This document shows, piece by piece, positions 12,448-25,009 of a stretch of DNA of 64,000 nucleotides (the stretch's first letter is position 1; every line of letters starts with the position of its first letter). The stretch lies in the NCBI GenBank assembly GCA_958450325.1, contig OY288241.1, positions 41,664,278 to 41,728,277 on the forward strand. The letters are read 5' to 3'. Position numbers and translations under genes: made by a program. Origin of the DNA: Agrostemma githago (taxonomy: Eukaryota > Streptophyta > Magnoliopsida > Caryophyllales > Caryophyllaceae). The notes below the pieces were generated by a model, which was not told the DNA's origin, made no database searches, and was given only the letters and a program-made list of their open reading frames with translations.

Positions 12448-14912
12448 TGTGGACATGACATAGGTCCACCCCGACGCGGCGAAGCGCGGGTTTGGGGAGG
12501 CGAATGAATCTCCATGAGATGGTCAAATGGAAATTTAAATCGAAGTCGGAGTCGCCACCGAATTTTATGGTTATTCGGAACCGTTCGAGCCCACTCTATG
12601 TCGTAGTGGGCCGTGTACAAAATACGGCCCATTTCCGATGTTAGAGTTTATTGGGCTCGTCCCTTTGCATATCGATATAGATGCCGACTTGAGCGGTTAA
12701 TCGTATATTGAATGACTCTCGTTGCCAATGGTTTCGGACATCCGGAAACCACGGTTCTGAGTAAGGGGTGAGGGTACGTGTTGGGAAGTTCACCAAGAAC
12801 ACCCAACCCCGCCCGCACATTTGCGGCCTCTACTAGGATATCGAATGATGTTTTAATGCGCGCGCTAGTCATACGATGAATGATATGCAAACATTGTTTT
12901 CCTAAGCATGTGAGGAATTGAATGGGTTGCTAATTCAATTTAATGCATGAAAATTGATTAACGTCAAAGTTGTATTTAGCATGTGAAATTCGTTTTAGTA
13001 TAACAAAACAAATGAAATAAAAAGGATGAATTTGCTACAAGATGAACAAACGAGTTAGTATCGATTTGTAAAATAATAATATAGCAAATAAATATACGAG
13101 ATCGAGAAAATAAATATTAATCGAAATCTGAAAAATTTTGTTGAAAAGAACGTTGTTTTGTATAAAAACGAAGTTCGAAAAATAATAAAATAAAGCGGAA
13201 AAGGCCGCGGCATAACAGCCGGCCGCGCGACTCGCCCGGGACGCCGGCGGGTCGCGTGGTGGCCTGTTTCGGGTCCGGTTTTCGAAAAAGTCGATGTTCG
13301 TATTAAATTGCATACGAATATTGCATGATTCGTACTCGACTTAATATTTTCGATATTCTTTATATTCGATAGTTGACTACGAAATCAATATCAAATACTT
13401 GGAATAGTTTTAAAAAAGATGTAAATTTTAGAAATCGATCGAAGAATAAATAATAAAACGAACGAAAACGTTAAAAAAAAAAAAAAAAATCCCGGATTCC
13501 AGGCCTGCGCGCGAGTCGCCTGGGCATGGCGCGACTCGCATGCGAGTCTGTCCGTTTTTATATTTTTGTTCGAAAATTGTTATTTTGAACGAAAAGTAAA
13601 AGAAAAGAATTTTGACAAAAAAAGATGTAACGATTTTTAATATCGTCGAAATCTTAATATAATTCTTTTTTGATACGATATTCGATTATAGAAAAATCGA
13701 TATCGTATGTTTAAGAATATTCGTTATGAAAATAGTTTTTCGTTAATAACGATATTAGAAAAATAAAAAAAGACTCTTGACCCGTAATAAGACGCGACGG
13801 ACGAAGAGGAGAAGAGAAGAGAAAGGAAGAAATCGGGTTTGGTACACCCTCAACCTACATGCTCTTGTTGACTCGGATCGGGGCTCGTTGGAATGTGGCT
13901 AGGCACGGGAGCGTCGAGGCAACGTCGGTTGGGTTAGGGTGGTACGGTTATGACGGGTGAAGGGTGTCGGGTTTTGGACCGGTTTCCTTCGGGTTTTGGA
14001 TGTATTTATCGGTTTCTCGATGCTAAAGGAATTTTGTGTGTGTCGGGAATTTTGTGTATATTCCTAATAAATCGTGTGTGAATAATGTGTAGGAAGAATT
14101 GTTGGTAAAAATCGTATTGATTAATCGTTCTCTTTTTTGTTGGATGCAAGGGGCTATTTATAGGAAATTCCCGACCTTGGCTTGGGAGAGTTTGACTACC
14201 GCTTAGGATAGGAAACGAGGGAACTTGAGGGAAATAAGGATTCCGCTTTCTTGTGGAGGAAGAAAGGCAAACCGGCTGGTTTGCTACTGTTTTGGGCTGT
14301 TTCGGCCGAGTGTTTTACACTCGGTCGGATGCTCGAATCGGTTTTTGAATAGGACTTCTGTTTGAGCTAGAATTACCGCTTGAGTAAGAAGCTGAGGAGA
14401 ACGAGAATTCCGTTTTCTTGTAAGAGAAGAAAAGAGGAATACCGGCTGGTACGTACTACTTGGCCGAGTGGTTGCACTCGGTTGAGTGTCTGAATCGGTT
14501 CTCGGATAGGATTCCTACTCGAGATCGAATTCTACCTTAAACGGAATTGTTTATTGCTTTGTGTAACTGATTTTTGTAGAGTTTGGGTAAGAACTGGACA
14601 CGTGAGATGCCACGGTCAGTCCACAAGTCTCGGGAAATATCTTTGACCGGGTTTTGACTCGGTCGCTAAAAGATGGTTTTACCCCTGGTGTCGGATTCGA
14701 CCCAAATTAGTGTTATTTGACTCGAAACGACCCACTGGGCCTGGATTTGAGGTTGGTTCTGTGAGATTTGTACTCCTTAAAATGCCTAGGCCAAATATCC
14801 ATCATTTCGAGCCCATTTCTGAGTACGTTAAAGCACATTAGCGTCCGATCATCATCGGGTGTTTGGCGGGAACTACTATAGACACCTGGCGGTCAAAATG
14901 TGGGTGTCTACA
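12448..14912 (-). repeat. Tat no. 1 left (3') LTR
   Basis: Runs from TGTGGACATG to GGGTGTCTACA. The minus-strand TATA box (TATAAATA, 14155-14162) marks the promoter region. Contains a GC-rich block around 13200-13260 and an A-run at 13473-13490 that is longer than in the partner LTR. Confidence 0.95.
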
Positions 14913-14923
14913 GAGCCCCCACT
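14913..14923 (-). other. Tat no. 1 polypurine tract
   Basis: The minus strand reads AGTGGGGGCTC directly before the 3' LTR start. The same arrangement is found at 36701 and 61108. Confidence 0.85.
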
Positions 14924-17900
14924 CTGACTGAGGCTTGGACAGGGCGAAAGTCAGAGTAGCCACCAGGTCAATCAAGGATTAAAACCTGGCAGCTTCCGGT
15001 CGGGTCGTTTAAGTACCATTAGACCTGCGTGGAGGGCCCGCCGGCCATGGGCTAGAAATGTACCTGCACTGATGATAACTCCGTGGGGAATTGAACTCGT
15101 CGCATGAGACTTAAAATGGGCCTGTATGTGGGCTCATCTTGTTAAATGCCGCTGGGGAGTTATGTGAATTGCTCTGTCGTGATTTGTACCTGTATAAGCT
15201 ACATAAAATTTTGCATGCAACACGTAGGCGAAACAAATATGACTCGCGTTGGGGAATAAAAATGATTTTTGCTGCATTTTGAAATCGAAGTCCTGAAAGC
15301 AACTCATGTGCTAGGAGATAGGTTTCCAAGATTGAAAGAGGTGGAAAAGAAATTTGCCGTTTAAATAGACCGAAATTTGACCTTGTCGAAAAGGATTTTT
15401 TTCAAATGGCTAAGTTTTGCAAATTTTAAAATGAGAATTTGAAAAGAGAGGCCTACCGGCAGACTCGACTCTGGACGTGACAGGACGAGGTGACAGACAC
15501 GACTTGGACTCTCTAAGGGTTGGACCGTGACTTGGTAAGGAGGTGGGCCACCTAAGATGACAAGACTCTTAAGTTGCGCTATTCCGTAGCCTAGGCGAGT
15601 GACAACACGGTCGAATCCTCGGAATAGAAAGGATTTGCTATGGGGGTATTGCAATAGTCTGTAATGAGACCGTTTTGGCATGACAGGACTTTTAGCAGTA
15701 GCAATGCCGTAGTCTAGTGCTCTTCTGGATTTTTGATTTTTGGGTACATTTCCAAGGTGGGTATTGCCTCGAGTCCTGACAGATTCTTGCCTTCGACTGA
15801 GCCGAGTACTAGGACACACTATAGAAAGGAGGCTAGATTTTGAAAGTATTTGGATTATGTGAATGGATGGAGAACTTCTGCCTAGGAGAAGCCCCCAGAA
15901 TGACAAAGCTAAACTGTCGAGAACATGACAGTGTCATGACCGGAATAATGGTGCTTTTTGAATGTGTGTCAATGTGGGTGGTTGTGCCTCTGTTGAAAGG
16001 CTGCCTACGTATTCACGTGCGGTGAAATCAAACCAAGCCGTAGTTCGGTGATTATGGTGCCTAGTTTATTAGGGCTTTGTATGTAACTAGCCATAGCAAT
16101 GGTGTAGGCTAGGTGCATTCCCAGTGATGTCTTGATCAAAGGGCTAGAATGGTTAGGATATTGATCCTGTGACTGTGAGCGTTCTCCGGGATAGCCCTCA
16201 GAGGCGGTGTGCACTATTTGGGCCTGTTCTATGCCGACCGCAAGTTGAGTTCCCGTGTTTGGGGTTGGTAACTGGTTTGAATGAGAAGAATTGGGATGGG
16301 ATTTTAACGAGTTCTGCTCTCGGGGATTTTAACGAGTTTTGCTCTCGGGGATTTGAGGAGTTTTGCTCTCGGGGATTTTAACGAGTTTTGCTCTCGCGGA
16401 TTTGACGAGTTTTGCTCTCGGGGATTTGATGAGTTTTGCTCTCGGGGATTTGACGAGTTTTGCTCTCGGGGGGATTTGACGAGTTTTGCTCTCGGGGGGT
16501 TTGACGAGTTTTGCTCTCGGGGGGTTTGACGAGTTTTGCTCTCGGGTCTTTGTATGATGATTGTGAATTTTGTTATGTAAAAGGGAAGTCGAGTAGAATA
16601 GCTCGAACTTTGATCGGGATAAGTTTTGATAATGCGAGATCTGATTTCCATGTCTGGCCCTAATGGTTAGGGGTATCCTATGGAGCTTGAATCCTCAAAA
16701 TTCCGGGCTGTCTCTGGCCTGGGTCTCGGGAAGGTCTTGAGGGTTGTAATGGGGGAAGGCTAAATGTGGTGTTAGCTGACCAACTTGATTATTTCTCCCC
16801 TATTTGATGGTATGAGTATTGATAATTGATCGTACCCTGGTCATGGGGCTTCCACTTGAATTGACCGTTGATCATGGTCATGGGTTTTTGGGAGTTCTTT
16901 TTGATCATGGCCAACTCTTTCGTTTTGGGCCTTTTGCTTTTTTATTTTTTTTCTTGGACTCTTTATTTTTTTCGTCCAGTTTTTTTTTTCATGGCCAGCT
17001 CTTTTGTTTTGGCCGTTTGCTTTTTTTTTCGGCTGGTCAGACTAACACCTAAGGTAGGGATCGGTTAGTCTTATTGGATGGGTATTTTATTGTGGGAAAT
17101 GGGCTTGCCTCCCGTCTTTAACCCAAACTAGGAGATTACCTAGATTTGTCATAGGATTCGATACCGCTCCTGTTAAGGGTAGTTATGTGGCTTTCTATAC
17201 CAGACATGGAACAGGTAAAGGAAAACACGGGTCTCATTTCCTGCAATCATTATAGATGTGCCTATAATAGTCACGTGCGTGTGCTCACAGTGTATGATGG
17301 TGTTCATCATGTTCTCGGAAACACATAAGGAAAGTATATATGAGAAATAGAAAGGCTGATTTTATTGAATTTTGAAAAGAGGACAGAATGCAAATGACTC
17401 TGACTCTGATTTGGAAATGAGGATGTAGGGTATCCTAGACTCGGACTCAGACTTAGACTCGAATCAAATCCGGACTTGGATGCTCGGTTGATTGTTTTTT
17501 TTGGTAAGGTCTTTGATTGGAGAGAACGACGGGTGTCATGACTCGCCTATGCTCGGTTTTGCGCAAATGCAAGAGAGAGAGTCAAACTAGGTGCGACCCG
17601 GGGGCGGGAATGACTAAGATTCTATGACCGGGCTACTTAAACGTTAATCTAGACAAAGTAACGACTGTGACCTAGACTCGACCATGAGACTCGAGCTGTA
17701 CAAGGATAAGTCCGTAAATGGGGCGACCGTATTTGACCGTGCCGCGTGCTTGGACCAATCGTGGTGACCTAACCCTAGGTGACCCGAGTATTCTTAGCGT
17801 GGGTACGACTCGAAGAAGGCATCATCAGGACGCCGGTGTAGGATGAACGTAAGGTACTCTCTAGGGTAACCGTGGTTGACTGCTCGGGTGGAGGACAACC

Positions 17901-19010
17901 CCCTGAGTAAGGCTAGAGACTCAGATGGTGTGACATCTAAGTGACTCGAAAGTGGGATATGTGAGACAACACGTGCAAGACATGACCCTTAGAGCAACCG
18001 TGATTGATCGTTCTGCTGAAGGGTAGCCCCCGAGTGGGGAAAAGCCTGAAAAGGAAATGACTCGGAAAGGACACCTAGACGGGTGACTCGTGAAAAGGTG
18101 GGCCTTCCTCAGAATCTAACTGTGTGGGTTGGGCCCTGTTCGAAGGAAGGTTCACGTGAGACATTCCCAGACTTTAGACTCGATTGTGTAACTGGGCCAA
18201 CCTTCGTAGGAGTATGTCCTACGTAGGTGGGCTTTGCCTTAGTCAAATAAGGCGGACTGGGATAGGGGGGAAAATCCGTGATGTAAGATCGACGGAGTTT
18301 CGACGCTAGAGACTTCAACGACTTATGGCACGACCCGACACTACTAAATACGGGAAGTCTAAGAAGAGGAAGTTTTGAAATATGATATTTTGAAAAGCCC
18401 GAAATGAATCGGGTGGAGAAATTCAGCCCTTTTTCGAAAAAAGAAAAAGGAGTGGGCCGAATGACGGGTTTTGAAAGTTTTGAAAGTAATTTCGAGTTTT
18501 GAATTGGGCATAATACCGGCTAGAAAAAGGCTAATTTGAGTAAAATCATAAGTCCTAAGTTCGGTATATGACCCGGGTTTTGAAAATTTGATATTTTGAA
18601 AAGAGGATGCAAATTTCGAAAAGATGACGGTTTTGAAAAAGATGTGGATCAAGTAGCACGTAGTCACGGAAACAGTATAACGACGCTATGTATGCTCTTA
18701 ATCTAAGTCTCGGTCAGTCTATAAGGGTCTATACCAGTGTACATAGCCTATCAAGAATCGGGGCGGACTCCCTAACTCGAGTTGAGATTAGGACATGCCG
18801 TAAAACCCATATGAATCGGCTAATGGACACCTTTGACATAACCAGTTTGGACTATATCAACGGTATAGTGGGACGTCGGTCGCGAGTACCGGCCCGGGAA
18901 AATGGGGTTTATGCATGAACCGTAAAACTAAAACGCGCATTGTACTAGTCAAACGATTTCTATTCGAGTCTCACCCTGAGGACACCGAAGGTTATTAACT
19001 CATCAGAAAA
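14924..19010 (-). other. Tat no. 1 interior without coding potential
   Basis: After the conserved block next to the polypurine tract there is no frame that matches any retroelement protein. Notable contents are the 24-bp tandem array at 16300-16550, a T-rich run with a repeated 'catggccaactct' phrase at 16870-17040, and a long region of short GA/CG-rich sentences (17400-18310). Frames such as 15361-15906 (minus) and 18109-18318 (minus) are low-complexity by-products. Confidence 0.75.
16300..16550. repeat. 24-bp tandem array in Tat no. 1
   Basis: About ten direct copies of a unit close to GAGTTTTGCTCTCGGGGATTT plus a 3-4 base tail, with small length changes (runs of G and 'taac'/'gac' endings). 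It lies on the polypurine side of the interior, where Tat/Ogre elements typically carry arrays. Confidence 0.93.
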
Positions 19011-19028
19011 TCCCCAGCGGAGTCGCCA
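19011..19028 (-). other. Tat primer binding site
   Basis: The minus strand reads TGGCGACTCCGCTGGGGA, three bases inside the right LTR. This is the tRNA-Arg-type primer site I associate with Tat/Ogre elements. Confidence 0.85.
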
Positions 19029-19031
19029 AAT

Positions 19032-21490
19032 TGTGGACATGACATAGGTCCACCCCGACGCGGCGAAGCGCGGGTTTGGGGAGGCGAATGAATCTCCATG
19101 AGATGGTCAAATGGAAATTTAAATCGAAGTCGGAGTCGCCACCGAATTTTATGGTTATTCGGAACCGTTCGAGCCCACTCTATGTCGTAGTGGGCCGTGT
19201 ACAAAATACGGCCCATTTCCGATGTCAGAGTTTATTGGGCTCGTCCGTTTGCATATCGATATAGATGCCGACTTGAGCGGTTAATCGTATATTGAATGAC
19301 TCTCGTTGCCAATGGTTTCGGACATCCGGAAACCACGGTTCTGAGTAAGGGGTGAGGGTACGTGTTGGGAAATTCACCAAGAACACCCAACCCCGCCCGC
19401 ACATTAGCGGCCTCTACTAGGATATCGAATGACGTTTTAATGCGCGCGCTAGTAATACGATGAATGATATGCAAACATTGTTTTCCTAAGCATGTGAGGA
19501 ATTGAATGGGTTGCTAATTCAATTTAATGCATGAAAATTGATTAACGTCAAAGTTGTATTTAGCATGTGAAATTCGTTTTAGTATAATAAAACAAATGAA
19601 ATAAAAAGGATGAATTTGCTACAAGATGAACAAACGAGTTAGTATCGATTTGTAAAATAATAATATAGCAAATAAATATACGAGATCGAGAAAATAAATA
19701 TTAATCGAAATCTGAAAAATATTGTTGAAAAGAACGTTGTTTTGTATAAAAACGAAGTTCGAAAAATAATAAAATAAAGCGGAAAAGGCCGCGGCATAAC
19801 AGCCGGCCGCGCGACTCGCCTGGGACGCCGGCGGGTCGCGTGGTGGCCTGTTTTGTGTCCGGTTTTCGAAAAAGTCGATGTTCGTATTAAATTGCGTACG
19901 AATATTGCATGATTCGTACTCGACTTAATATTTTCGATATTCTTTATATTCGATAGTTGACTACGAAATCAATATCAAATACTTGGAATAGTTTTAAAAA
20001 AGATGTAAATTTTAGAAATCGATCGAAGAATAAATAATAAAACGAACGAAAACGTAAAAAAAAGAAATCCCGGATTCCAGGCCTGCGCGCGAGTCGCCTG
20101 GGCATGGCGCGACTCGCGTGCGGGTCTGTCCGTTTTTATATTTTTGTTCGAAAATTGTTATTTTGAACGAAAAGTAAAAGAAAAGAATTTTGACAAAAAA
20201 AGATGTAACGATATTTAATATCGTCGAAATCTTAATATAATTCTTTTTTGATACGATATTCGATTATAGAAAAATCGATATCGTATGTTTAAGAATATTC
20301 GTTATGAAAATAGTTTTTCGTTAATAACGATATTAGAAAAATAAAAAAAGACTCTTGACCCGTAATAAGACGCGACGGACGAAGAGGAGAAGAGAAGAGA
20401 AAGGAAGAAATCGGGTTTGGTACACCCTCAACCTACATGCTCTTGTTGACTCGGATCGGGGCTCGTTGGAATGTGGCTAGGCACGGGAGCGTCGAGGCAA
20501 CGTCGGTTGGGTTAGGGTGGTACGGTTATGACGGGTGAAGGGTGTCGGGTTTTGGACCGGTTTCCTTCGGGTTTTGGATGTATTTATCGGTTTCTCGATG
20601 CTAAAGGAATTTTGTGTGTGTCGGGAATTTTGTGTATATTCCTAATAAATCGTGTGTGAATAATGTGTAGGAAGAATTGTTGGTAAAAATCGTATTGATT
20701 AATCGTTCTCTTTTGTGTTGGATGCAAGGGGCTATTTATAGGAAATTCCCGACCTTGGCTTGGGAGAGTTTGACTACCGCTTAGGATAGGAAACGAGGGA
20801 ACTTGAGGGAAATAAGGATTCCGCTTTCTTGTGGAGGAAGAAAGGCAAACCGGCTGGTTTGCTACTGTTTTGGGCTGTTTCGGCCGAGTGTTTTACACTC
20901 GGTCGGATGCTCGAATCGGTTGTTGAATAGGACTTCTGTTTGAGCTAGAATTACCGCTTGAGTAAGAAGCTGAGGAGAACGAGAATTCCGTTTTCTTGTA
21001 AGAGAAGAAAAGAGGAATACCGGCTGGTACGTACTACTTGGCCGAGTGGTTGCACTCGGTTGAGTGTCTGAATCGGTTCTCGGATAGGATTCCTACTCGA
21101 GATCGAATTCTACCTTAAACGGAATTGTTTATTGCTTTGTGTAACTGATTTTTGTAGAGTTTGGGTAAGAACTGGACACGTGAGATGCCACGGTCAGTCC
21201 ACAAGTCTCGGGAAATATCTTTGACCGGGTTTTGACTCGGTCGCTAAAAGACGGTTTTACCCCTGGTGTCGGATTCGACCCAAATTGGTGTTATTTGACT
21301 CGAAACGACCCACTAGGCCTGGATTTGAGGTTGGTTCTGTGAGATTTGTACTCCTTAAAATGCCTAGGCCAAATATCCATCATTTCGAGCCCATTTCCGA
21401 GTACGTTAAAGCACGTTAGCGTCCGATCATCATCGGGTGTTTGGCGGGAACTACTATAGACACCTGCCGGTCAAAATGTGGGTGTCTACA
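19032..21490 (-). repeat. Tat no. 1 right (5') LTR
   Basis: Near-identical partner of 12448-14912. The minus-strand TATA box TATAAATA at 20733-20740 would drive the genomic transcript leftwards through the interior. Confidence 0.95.
20733..20740 (-). promoter_or_regulatory. TATA box of Tat no. 1 5' LTR
   Basis: TATAAATA on the minus strand in the U3/R area. The same octamer in equivalent positions occurs at 14155 (3' LTR), 36171, 48718 and 60568 in the other Tat LTRs. Confidence 0.7.
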
Positions 21491-22422
21491 ACATGTTTAG
21501 GCCGAATATTACGATTTTACAAATTAAAATGACAATTTAATTGTTAATCACGTAAAAGCGATAAAAATACCGAAACATGTAAATTTACGAATTTTAAAAA
21601 AAATACCAAAATATGAGGCATACATATATTGTCAAAATCAAAATTAGAATTATATACATTAAATCACACAAATAAAATCAAGCAATACCAAGTAACATCG
21701 ACGTTACCTCTAATCCAAATCCGAGTCTACGATAAATTTATCGGCTTTGGGGTCGTCCCAGAATTCTTCAATACACGAGATACATGGTACAAAAATACCA
21801 TGAGAAAACTAAAAGAATCAAGGTAAATAATGATCGGAAATAACATCGATTATTACCTTAATGAAGGAAATGGAATGGCGATTAATTTGGAGATGAAAAT
21901 GGGACGATCAATACTCGATTTTGAGACAAATCTTGGCTGGAATTGCTGCTGGAAAGCAAGGCCAAAGGAGAGGAAAGGAAGAGTATTTTGCTTGATTAAT
22001 AAGTTAAATGAATGAATAAAAATATGGAGAGTTTTTAGAAAATGAATGATACTTAAAGTTTGATTAAAAACTAGGCATGTACATCACTTATGCACCAGCC
22101 AAAATGAAGTGTTAGGAGCATGAAGGGTTGATAGTTAGTCACCCAAAATAAATGGGGATAAGAATTATCCTCAAAGTTTAATACAAATTTGTAAAATGAA
22201 ATGTAAAATGAAGTGTATTAAAAGTTATACTATAAAATGTGACATGGGTGAGTGACGGTCTAATTGAGTGAAAATGAGTCTCAAAAAAGTTGTAGGTTGA
22301 TAAAAATAAGGATCGTAAAATTATTAAAAGCAATTCGAGTAAACCTCGCATTGGAAAATAATTATTTTCGAAACTTTATAATAAAATCATTAAAGGTCAA
22401 ATATTCTTACATAAAAAAAATT

Positions 22423-23109
22423 CGGATATTTCCCACGGTACCCTCGAACTTTGACACATTACACATGGTACCCCTCATTTTAAGTTTGTTCCTATGGTAA
22501 CCTTGTGTTTTGTGTTTTGTGTTTAGTGCCTATGGTACCCCAGATCAATTTTCTGTCATAACGACGTTAAAAGTTAGTTTAGTTAAAGTGATTAATTTGT
22601 TTCAGAGGAAAAATTAGTTAGAACAATTAACGAACTTCTAATTAAAATAATTGAAAATTGATGGAATGTCAATGGTACCCCTGTGTTTTCAATGTTTTAG
22701 CCATGATATCCTCATATTTTAAATTTTTTGCCCATGGTACCCTTGTGGTTACAATTCATTCAGGGGTACCATGGACAAATAATTGAAACCACAAGGGTAC
22801 CATGGACAAAAAATTGAAACTACAATGGTACCATGGTCAAAATATTGAAAACACGGGGGTACCATGAATATTTTCCCAATTTTCAACTATTTTAATTTGA
22901 ATTTCATTAATTTTCTAACTAATTTCACCAAAAAAAATTAAAATTAATCACATTAACTAAACTAACTTTTAACGCCGTTATGACGGAAAATTGATCAGGG
23001 GTACCATGGGCACTAAACGCAAAACACAAGGTTATCATAGGAACAAACTTAAAATGAGGGGTACCATGTGTAATGTGTCAAAGTTCGAGGGTACCGTGGG
23101 AAATATCCC
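22423..23109. mobile_element. 687-bp foldback MITE inside solo LTR no. 1
   Basis: The left half is the inverted complement of the right half over nearly the full length, with ends CGGATATTTCCCACGG and CCGTGGGAAATATCCC. The arms contain many repeats of 'ggtaccatgg'. Flanking AAAAAAATT at 22414-22422 and 23110-23118 fits a 9-bp duplication, as made by Mutator-like enzymes, although it is low-complexity. The corresponding place in solo LTR no. 2 (about 57535-57565) is empty. No coding sequence. Confidence 0.88.
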
Positions 23110-23434
23110 AAAAAAATTTCTTAGTTGGAAATATCATATAAACGTGTTTTGTTATTTTTAGGAAAAATAAATAACTCATGTTCCAAGATTAAAACGTTGT
23201 TTCGTAGAAAAATAGCACTCCTCGTGCAAAAATAAATAGTTTACAATGAAAATCAAATAAATAGGTTTAAAAGAATTAAAATCTTCTAAAATAAAAAGAA
23301 ATATTATTTGACTCAAAAATAAAAATAAAGCTTGGAAAAAATGATGAAACAGAAGGCCGAAACGTGATAGAGTTATGACGAAGTCGTAACGGAAAATATA
23401 AAAGCGTTCGGAAAATAGCGGGTGTTACACCGTA

Positions 23435-23777
23435 GATGAGTTACTACCAAAATCATTGCCAAAATTCCACTCAAACTATAAATTATTAGTAATAATTTTG
23501 AGAGAATATTTTTGTGATACAAAGAGAAGTAGAAGTTGGATTTTTTGATGAATGAAAATGATAGAATTTGGTGTCTATTTATAAACCAAAATACTTGGCC
23601 ACCAAGCACAACACTTCACCATAGATGTCATGGTGTGACATATAAAAAGGATATCGTGAAGATGATGTAGGTACTTGGCCTCCAAGTATCCAAGCAACAT
23701 ACATCACCATTACACATAGTGTATGTCATCCCACCTATTAGACAAATATTAGCTTCTTTTGAAGCAGAATTCTAACA
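23435..23777 (-). repeat. Copia 3' LTR, proximal piece
   Basis: Continues the LTR begun at 10013 and ends 'attctaaca' at 23777. The CCGTA at 23430-23434 is the second copy of the solo-LTR target duplication. On the minus strand this end is the LTR start, immediately preceded by a polypurine tract. Confidence 0.85.
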
Positions 23778-23790
23778 ATCCCCCACATGT
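23778..23790 (-). other. Copia polypurine tract
   Basis: The minus strand reads ATGTGGGGGAT directly before the LTR start TGTTAGAATT. This is the expected site of plus-strand DNA priming. Confidence 0.75.
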
Positions 23791-24466
23791 TTCAAAAGAA
23801 GATGCAAAAGAAGGCGAGAAATTTGGCAACGGAGATTTAACGTTAAGATGTTGGTGTCTTGTGGACTTTAACCATCATCCAGTGACATACAACGATCTTG
23901 AACCGCCATCCCAGGTGGAACTAATCCTTAAACCTTTTAATGGAGTTGGCTCTAAGACTGTTGCGCACTTACTTAATCTCAAACTAAGGTAGAAACTCTC
24001 GACATCATGAACTCATCCCATAGATTTTTTGGTATAAATATCTTTTACTTGGACTAGCCAAGTGCCCACACAGTACATCCTGGTATTTCATGAATGCCTC
24101 TAAAGATTCAAGCCTGAAAATCTCTTGGGAGTAAGGCAAGAACCCCCCACATTCACATAGGTGAGTTTATCAAGTCTGTCTCTAACAAACCATCCACACA
24201 ACGGAATATAAACTCATTAAGAGTAAAAAGTCATCCTTTTTCACATCAGTGAGCTCATTAAGTCTGCCTCTCACAAACTATCCATGAAGAAGACTATAAA
24301 CTCATTAAGAGCGAAAGCTCATCCTAAAAACAATGTCAATAAAGACACAAATCCTACATCTCAAATATATTATTAGGAATGGTCGTAGTATTACACAACA
24401 AGAGTTCCTTGTGACTTTGTTTGACCCGTTGAACTTAAGCTAATTAAGACGGGTATCCATCACAAG
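23791..24466 (-). other. Copia 3' untranslated region
   Basis: Between the RNase H stop and the polypurine tract. No open frame of note. It contains a loosely repeated segment ('aactcattaagag..aaa..catcct') at about 24210-24240 and 24298-24330. No further feature seen. Confidence 0.6.
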
Positions 24467-24668
24467 TTACTCTATTACACGCTTTAAACCCATTCCTAGT
24501 GCTGAGTCCAACACTATCTTTGTGCAGACGCCTTTAGTGAGAGGATCCACAATGTTCCTCTCAGATTTTACAGACTTGAGTGATATCACATTATCTCTGA
24601 TCATATTTCTCACAATTCCATGCCTTAAGCGAATATGTCTCTTTTACCATTGTACGCTTGATTGTTAG
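24467..24668 (-). pseudogene. Copia RNase H, C-terminal piece
   Basis: The minus strand encodes the end of a Ty1/copia RNase H: NNQAYNGK, then after a small frameshift HIRLRHGIVRNMI, then NIVDPLTKG, ending at a stop at 24467-24469. HIRLRH and DPLTKG are hallmark motifs of the copia polyprotein tail. The upstream part continues at 34350 on the far side of the Athila element; GTTAG is present at both junctions (24664-24668 and 34350-34354). Confidence 0.93.
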
Positions 24669-25009
24669 TGATAAGTGTAGTTTGTAGTGCCTATTTTCAT
24701 AGTGTTTTGGTCCCATTTTCCTTGTCGAATCGCCCCTTGGGAGCGGTTTAAGGGGCTTCTTATGCTTCCTTTAGTTCGTTTCAGGTTCCCGAGACCGATT
24801 TGGAAGAGTTGGTGCGATTCCGACTCTATACATACACATTTTGGAGCCAACGAGATAAAGGAACGACGACTCGATGCCTTGGAATCGACCCCGAGACCTT
24901 GGGACCCAGTCCCGAGCCTCCGAGACCCGATCCCGAGTCCCGAGGATCGATGAGAAGTCCATGTTAAGCAAGGAGGGACCAAAAAGATCATATTGGAGGC
25001 CTACAAGAC

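Larger units (their letters stand above)
12448..21490 (-). mobile_element. Tat/Ogre-like LTR element no. 1, non-coding
   Basis: Two LTRs of 2465 and 2459 bp, a primer site, a polypurine tract and ACATG target repeats (12443-12447 and 21491-21495). The uninterrupted target is visible at about 56603 in the second solo LTR. The 4.1-kb interior has no gag, protease, RT or integrase, so the element is non-autonomous (LARD-like). By eye the LTRs differ at about two dozen positions plus one A-run (~1%), so the insertion is young. Orientation is fixed by the primer site next to the right LTR. Confidence 0.95.
10203..23429 (-). mobile_element. Solo LTR, ~3.5 kb, interrupted by two insertions
   Basis: Ends are TGTAATCCCC (10203) and GGGTGTTACA (23429), flanked by perfect CCGTA repeats (10198-10202 and 23430-23434). 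Read on the minus strand it starts TGTAACACCC. No primer site, polypurine tract or coding sequence lies inside, so it is a solo LTR left by LTR-LTR recombination. Its own sequence is 10203-12447, 21496-22422 and 23119-23429; the rest is a Tat-like element and a MITE. A second copy without these insertions is at 54327-57863. The internal part is not in the window, so the lineage cannot be named. Confidence 0.9.

Noticed and set aside
12441..12890. Minus-strand ORFs repeated at 18995-19474
   Set aside because: They fall in the two Tat no. 1 LTRs; chance open frames in LTR sequence.
16300..16550. Regular repeats resembling a CRISPR array
   Set aside because: Direct tandem units of ~24 bp without unique spacers, inside a plant retroelement; it is a minisatellite.
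16304..16651. 115-codon minus-strand ORF of repeated REQNSSNP-type units
   Set aside because: It is the 24-bp array read in an open frame, with no independent coding evidence.
24687..24953. 88-codon plus-strand ORF repeated at 32722-32988
   Set aside because: Lies in the Athila LTRs; duplicated because the LTRs are, and overlapped by frames on the other strand. Low-complexity charge pattern from palindromic sequence.
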